Source of the DNA: Mycolicibacterium vinylchloridicum
Lineage (GTDB): Bacteria; Actinomycetota; Actinomycetes; Mycobacteriales; Mycobacteriaceae
DNA length: 37,201 bases
Reading direction: 5' to 3'
Assembly (NCBI RefSeq): GCF_013404075.1
Contig: NZ_JACBJQ010000049.1
Span: 1 to 37,201 of the forward strand
Shown: positions 33,462-37,201 of the stretch, in pieces
Numbering within the stretch: position 1 is the stretch's first letter
How the letters are laid out: each line of letters starts with the position of its first letter
Made by a program: the position numbers and the translations under genes
Notes under the pieces: model-generated
The model's database searches: none
The model's input: the letters and a program-made list of their open reading frames with translations, nothing else
What the model was told of the DNA's origin: nothing

Positions 33462-34141
33462 ATCCGCAGATGCTGCGACGCGGCAGCCGCCTGGCGGCGC
33501 AGTGCCTCAACCGCGGCACCGGGGTCCTGGGCGCCGTAGACCGCCGAACCCGCGACGAAGCAGTCCACGCCGGCCTCGGCGGCCAGCTCGATGGTGTCGG
33601 CGTTGATGCCGCCGTCGATCTCGACGAGGATCGTCAGCTCACCGGCATCGACCAGCCGGCGGGCCGTCGCGACCTTGGACAGCACCTCGGCGATGAAGCT
33701 CTGGCCGCCGAAGCCCGGTTCGACCGACATCACCAGTAGCGTGTCGAAGTCGCGGAGGATCTCCAGGTAGGGCTCCAGCGGGGTGCCCGGTTTGACCGAC
33801 AGACCCGCCTTGGCGCCGGCGGCGCGGATATCACGGGCCACCGCGACGGGATTGTCGGTGGCCTCGGCGTGGAAAGTGACGTTGTAGGCCCCGGCCTCGG
33901 CATACCCGGGCGCCCAGCGGTCCGGGTCATCGATCATCAGGTGGCAGTCCATCGGGATGTCCGAGGCCGCCAGCAGGCTCTCGACCACCGGCAGGCCGAG
34001 GGTGAGGTTGGGCACGAAGTGGCCGTCCATCACGTCGACGTGCAGCCAGTCGGCGCCTTCGACGGCGGCGGCCTCCTCGGCGAGGCGGGCGAAGTCGGCG
34101 GACAGGATCGACGGCGCGATCAGTGGTCGCATGCCAGTCAC
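33458..34141 (-). CDS. rpe: Ribulose-phosphate 3-epimerase
   Basis: A 227-aa TIM-barrel enzyme of the pentose phosphate pathway. The metal and catalytic residues appear in LIAPSILSADFARL, WLHVDVMDGHFVPN, DCHLMIDDPD and VEIDGGIN, with the phosphate loop at AGSAVYG. Its ribulose 5-phosphate substrate is also the substrate of RibA2's DHBP synthase half. The start is the GTG at 34141, whose GTGA overlaps the rsmB stop; the ATG three codons on (34132) is an alternative. Confidence 0.95.
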   Translation of the reverse strand: MTGMRPLIAPSILSADFARLAEEAAAVEGADWLHVDVMDGHFVPNLTLGLPVVESLLAASDIPMDCHLMIDDPDRWAPGYAEAGAYNVTFHAEATDNPVAVARDIRAAGAKAGLSVKPGTPLEPYLEILRDFDTLLVMSVEPGFGGQSFIAEVLSKVATARRLVDAGELTILVEIDGGINADTIELAAEAGVDCFVAGSAVYGAQDPGAAVEALRRQAAAASQHLRI

Positions 34142-35607
34142 CCTAGGTCCTTCTGCAGGGCGGCCGCGAACATCGCGTCGGTGCCGTGGCGGTGCGGCCA
34201 GAGCTGCACGTGCGGACCGTCGCCGAGCCGGTCGGCAGGGCCGAACAGCCCCCGGGTGTCCAGCGCCGTTACCGGATGACGGCGCAGGGCGTCAGACACC
34301 ACCCCGACGGTCTCGGCCAGGTGCGGCGAACAGGTGGCGTAGAGAATCACCCCGCCGGGGCGGGTCAGCGCTATCGCGGCGGCCAGCAGCTCGCGCTGCA
34401 GCTTGGCGAGCACCGGGACATCGGCCGGGGTGCGCCGCCAACGAGCCTCCGGCCTGCGCCGCAGCGCCCCCAGCCCGGTGCACGGTGCGTCGACCAGCAC
34501 CCGGTCGAAACTGCCCGGCGCCAGCCCGGATTCGCGGCCGTCGACCCGCAGCACCTCGACCGGCAGGCCGCGGGTGTTCTGCTCGACAAGGTCGGCGCGG
34601 CGCGGCGCGGGCTCGATCGCGGTCACGGCGCCGCCGTGTTGGACGGCGATCGCGGCGATCAGCGCTGTCTTGCCGCCCGGGCCCGAGCACAGGTCCAGCC
34701 AGCGTCCGCCGTCCTCACCCACCAGCGGGGCCAGCGTCAGCGCCTGCGCCACGAGCTGGCTGCCCTCGTCCTGCACCAGCGCCGCGCCGTCACGGACCGC
34801 GGCCAGCCGGCCCGGATCACCGCCGCCCAGGTAGACGGCATACGGCGAGTACCGGCCCACCGTCCCGTCCACCGCGGCGGCCAGCTCCTGCGCGGTCAGC
34901 ACACCGGGGCGCGCGGCGAGGTGCACGCCGGGACGGCCGTTGTCGGCGGCCAGGGCGGCGTCGAGCTCCCCCGCGTCGGCGCCCAGCGCGTCGGCGAACG
35001 ACTGGGCGATCCAGCGCGGATGGGCGTGCACGAATGCCAGATGGCCTACCGGGTCGGCGCCCTTCGAAGGTGCCAGCTCGGCGACCCACGCCGCCTCGTC
35101 GCGGCCCGAGATCGTGCGCAGCACGCCGTTCACGAAACCCGCTCGCACACTGTCGAATTCGATGCCGGCCTGCTCGACGGTGGTCGACACTGCGGCGTGC
35201 TGGGCGACGTTGGTGCGCAACAGCTGATAGCTGCCGAGGCGCAGCAGGTCCAGCAGCACCGGGTCGATCTGTTCCACCGGGCGCCCGGCCGCGGCGGCGA
35301 TGACGGCGTCGAGCAGCCCCAGCGTGCGGCAGCTGCCGTAGGCCAGTTCAGTGGCGAACGCCGCGTCGCGGCCGTGGATCCCGCGTTCGGCCAGCATCGC
35401 GGGCAGGACCAGGTTCGCGTACGCGTCGCGTTCGGACACCGCGCGCAGCACGTCGAAGGCGGCCTGGCGCGCCGGATCCAGCGGGGTGCGCTGCGGGCGC
35501 CGAGGCGGACGCTGCTGCGTGCGATCACGCCCCGGCGGCGCGCCGGTGCGATCGCGCCGCTGACCGGATTGCTGAAAGTTCTTGCCGCGCTTGGGACGCT
35601 CACTCAT
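34138..35607 (-). CDS. rsmB: 16S rRNA m5C methyltransferase RsmB/Fmu
   Basis: A 489-aa SAM-dependent RNA methyltransferase. A basic, Gln/Arg/Pro-rich lead of about 45 residues precedes the NusB-like RNA-binding domain (ARQAAFDVLRAVSERDAYAN onward, to about residue 180). The catalytic domain has DLCSGPGGKT for SAM, APCTGLG, and YATCSPHLAE with the second cysteine. E. coli RsmB methylates C967 of 16S rRNA. It overlaps fmt upstream and rpe downstream, and is named fmu in M. tuberculosis. Confidence 0.94.
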   Translation of the reverse strand: MSERPKRGKNFQQSGQRRDRTGAPPGRDRTQQRPPRRPQRTPLDPARQAAFDVLRAVSERDAYANLVLPAMLAERGIHGRDAAFATELAYGSCRTLGLLDAVIAAAAGRPVEQIDPVLLDLLRLGSYQLLRTNVAQHAAVSTTVEQAGIEFDSVRAGFVNGVLRTISGRDEAAWVAELAPSKGADPVGHLAFVHAHPRWIAQSFADALGADAGELDAALAADNGRPGVHLAARPGVLTAQELAAAVDGTVGRYSPYAVYLGGGDPGRLAAVRDGAALVQDEGSQLVAQALTLAPLVGEDGGRWLDLCSGPGGKTALIAAIAVQHGGAVTAIEPAPRRADLVEQNTRGLPVEVLRVDGRESGLAPGSFDRVLVDAPCTGLGALRRRPEARWRRTPADVPVLAKLQRELLAAAIALTRPGGVILYATCSPHLAETVGVVSDALRRHPVTALDTRGLFGPADRLGDGPHVQLWPHRHGTDAMFAAALQKDLG

Positions 35608-36533
35608 GAGGCCCGCACTCCCTCGTCGAGCCTGGCACCCCGGGCCCAGTCGGCGGCGTTCATCAGCTTCTTGCCCGGCGGCTGCACCTGGCCGAGAAGC
35701 ACCGGCTGCGACGCGGTGCCGACCCTCACCCCGGATCGGTCAACGGTGATCTCCCCCGGCGCCAGCGGCGCCGCTGCCTCGTCGACGCTGACCGGGCCGA
35801 CTTTGACCCGCAGGTCGCCGATCATCGTCCAGGCACCGGGATTGGGGGTCACCGCGCGAATCCGTCGATCGACCACGTGCGCCGGGCGCTCCCAGGAGAT
35901 CCGCGCCTGCTCGACGGTGATCTTCGGGGCCACGCTGACGCCGTCGGCAGGCTGCGGCACCGGGGTCAGTGTCGCGTCGGCGATCCCGTCCAACGTCGCC
36001 TCGAGCAGGCCCGCCCCCGAGACCGCCAGCCGGTCGAGCAGGTCGCCCGCGGTGTCGGCGGGCCGCACGGTCTCGGTGACCACGCCGTAGACCGGCCCCG
36101 AATCCAGGCTGGGTTCGATCAGGAAAGTCGTTGCGCCCGTGACGGTATCGCCCGCAGCGACCGCTGCCTGTACCGGCGCCGCACCCCGCCACGCAGGCAG
36201 CAGCGAGAAGTGCAGGTTGATCCAACCGTGCACCGGAACCGCGAGCAGCGCTTCACTCAACAGTGCGCCGTAGGCCACCACCGCGCAGCACTCCGGCGCC
36301 AGTTCGGTCAGCTCGGCGATGAACTCCGGCGAGTTGGGCTTCGCCGGGCGCAGAACTGCGATGCCCGCCTCCTGCGCCAGTCGCGCCACCGGCGACGGCG
36401 CGGGTTTACCGCGGCGTCCGGCAGCGGCGTCCGGGCGGGTGAGCACCGCTATCACGTCGTGGCGCGGTGAGTCGATCAGCCGCTGCAGCGACGGGAGTGC
36501 CGGTTCGGGTGTGCCGGCGAAAACGATTCGCAT
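35604..36533 (-). CDS. fmt: Methionyl-tRNA formyltransferase
   Basis: A 309-aa enzyme that formylates initiator Met-tRNA from 10-formyltetrahydrofolate. The N-terminus MRIVFAGTPEPALP is diagnostic and fixes the ATG at 36533, although the frame opens ten codons further. The formyl-binding segment INLHFSLLPAWRGAAPVQ contains the HxSLLPxxRG signature. The C-terminal OB-like tRNA-binding domain starts near residue 205. It begins just after the lemA stop and ends in an ATGA overlap with rsmB. Confidence 0.96.
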   Translation of the reverse strand: MRIVFAGTPEPALPSLQRLIDSPRHDVIAVLTRPDAAAGRRGKPAPSPVARLAQEAGIAVLRPAKPNSPEFIAELTELAPECCAVVAYGALLSEALLAVPVHGWINLHFSLLPAWRGAAPVQAAVAAGDTVTGATTFLIEPSLDSGPVYGVVTETVRPADTAGDLLDRLAVSGAGLLEATLDGIADATLTPVPQPADGVSVAPKITVEQARISWERPAHVVDRRIRAVTPNPGAWTMIGDLRVKVGPVSVDEAAAPLAPGEITVDRSGVRVGTASQPVLLGQVQPPGKKLMNAADWARGARLDEGVRAS

Positions 36534-36537
36534 ACTT

Positions 36538-37074
36538 CTACTTTGGCACCTGGTAGAACTCACGCTGCGACACCCCGGCCATTGGCGCGACGAACATCGT
36601 CGGAATCGTGGTGGTCAGCCGGTTCACCGTGGCGACGGCGTCGTTGTAGTACTGCCGGGCGAAGGCCAGCTTGTCCTCGGTGTCGGCCAGATTCTGCTGC
36701 AGGTTCAAGAAGTTGTTCGACGAGCTCAGCTGCGGGTAACTCTGCCCCAGCGCAAGTACCTGACCGACGGCGGAATCGAACTCTTTTTCCGCCGAAGTAC
36801 GTTGTGCCACAGACTTTCCCGCGGTCGCAGCGGTCAGTGCGGTCTGGGCGTCGGCGATGTGGTCCAGGATCGCTCTCTCATGAGCGGCGAACGTCTGCAC
36901 GGTGTGCACCAGTCCGGGGATCAGCGCGGCCCGCCGGGTGAGCTGCACGTCGATCCCGCCGAGCGCCTCGTCGACCCGGACGTCGGCGGCCCGAACCTTG
37001 TTGTAGCCCAGGACGAAGCCGATCAGCACCAAGACCGCGAGCACCAGCACGACGATCAGCACGAAGCTCACCAT
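36538..37074 (-). CDS. LemA family membrane protein
   Basis: A 178-aa LemA-type protein. One N-terminal transmembrane helix (about residues 3-24) is followed by a long four-helix coiled region. The family signatures are YNKVRAADVRVDEALGGIDVQLTRR, AEKEFDSAVGQVLALGQSYP and ARQYYNDAVATVNR. The function is unknown; the proteins sit in the membrane with the helical domain outside. The ATG at 37074 has GGAGGAGG upstream, and a TATAAG (37095-37100) could be the -10. It is upstream of fmt by four bases, so read-through into the fmt chain is likely. Confidence 0.92.
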   Translation of the reverse strand: MVSFVLIVVLVLAVLVLIGFVLGYNKVRAADVRVDEALGGIDVQLTRRAALIPGLVHTVQTFAAHERAILDHIADAQTALTAATAGKSVAQRTSAEKEFDSAVGQVLALGQSYPQLSSSNNFLNLQQNLADTEDKLAFARQYYNDAVATVNRLTTTIPTMFVAPMAGVSQREFYQVPK

Positions 37075-37129
37075 GACCCGCCTCCTCCCTGTCCCTTATA
37101 CCCATTTGCCGTTGCCGCCGATCCCCCTT

Positions 37130-37200
37130 GGTCAGTTCCAGTTGCCAGCCGTTCTATGACAAAAAAAACAATACCCTATGCACATCTACTACCACTGACC
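37130..37200. repeat. Inverted 7-mer flanking an A+T-rich patch upstream of lemA
   Basis: GGTCAGT (37130-37136) and ACTGACC (37194-37200) are perfect inverse copies 57 bases apart. Between them is an A+T-rich stretch with a run of eight A around 37160. The patch is unlike the surrounding GC-rich DNA. It may be part of the lemA upstream region; no gene is visible in 37075-37201. Confidence 0.35.
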
Positions 37201-37201
37201 T

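Overview
The window is a high-GC actinobacterial chromosome segment, almost certainly from a Mycobacterium (Mycolicibacterium-type, probably fast-growing). The gene order fmt - fmu - rpe - ribD / P55 - lprG / ribC ... ribA2 - ribH - PH-domain protein ... uvrC - rapZ - yvcK(cuvA) - whiA ... gap - pgk - tpiA - secG is the M. tuberculosis Rv1406-Rv1440 backbone as I remember it, here running mostly on the minus strand. TANNNT -10 boxes lie 6-7 bases before several start codons, which is the mycobacterial leaderless pattern.

Layout from left to right. (1) 1-4620 is an accessory end. It holds a LexA/SOS box in front of a 13E12/DUF222-HNH gene broken by a one-base frameshift, a YtcJ-like amidohydrolase, and a MarR regulator divergent from a quinone-oxidoreductase-like gene across a duplicated 18-bp operator-like repeat. 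(2) 4625-7923 is the glycolytic operon gap-pgk-tpiA with secG. (3) 8005-10905 holds a membrane family-2 glycosyltransferase followed by a solute-binding-protein fold that has no signal peptide, and a divergent MOSC gene. (4) 10902-15848 is uvrC-rapZ-yvcK-whiA, four genes joined by ATGA stop/start overlaps, with a divergent GNAT gene. (5) 16346-18560 is ribA2-ribH-PH protein. (6) 18762-27278 is the unusual part: two giant, paralogous, secreted Ig-like/VCBS-type repeat proteins (1272 and 1449 aa) placed between ribC and ribA2. (7) 27594-33461 is ribC, the divergent lprG-P55 lipid-export pair, a diaminopimelate-decarboxylase-like gene, a DJ-1/PfpI gene and ribD. (8) 33458-37074 is lemA, fmt, rsmB, rpe and ribD, the last four again chained by stop/start overlaps.

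The strongest candidate for an undescribed system is the tandem surface-protein locus. The two proteins share a basic N-region containing GRHRK, a helical module of about 200 residues, Ig-like repeats with DxDGD sites, and a C-terminal domain with a CAFxxC pair, a TVYDGYY motif and a terminal TGN. Their genes share an extended -10 promoter with a common 12-mer, and a colinear 411-bp segment is about 90% identical between them. Four riboflavin genes (ribD, ribC, ribA2, ribH) surround the locus. No tRNA, rRNA, CRISPR array, insertion sequence or riboswitch was recognised.
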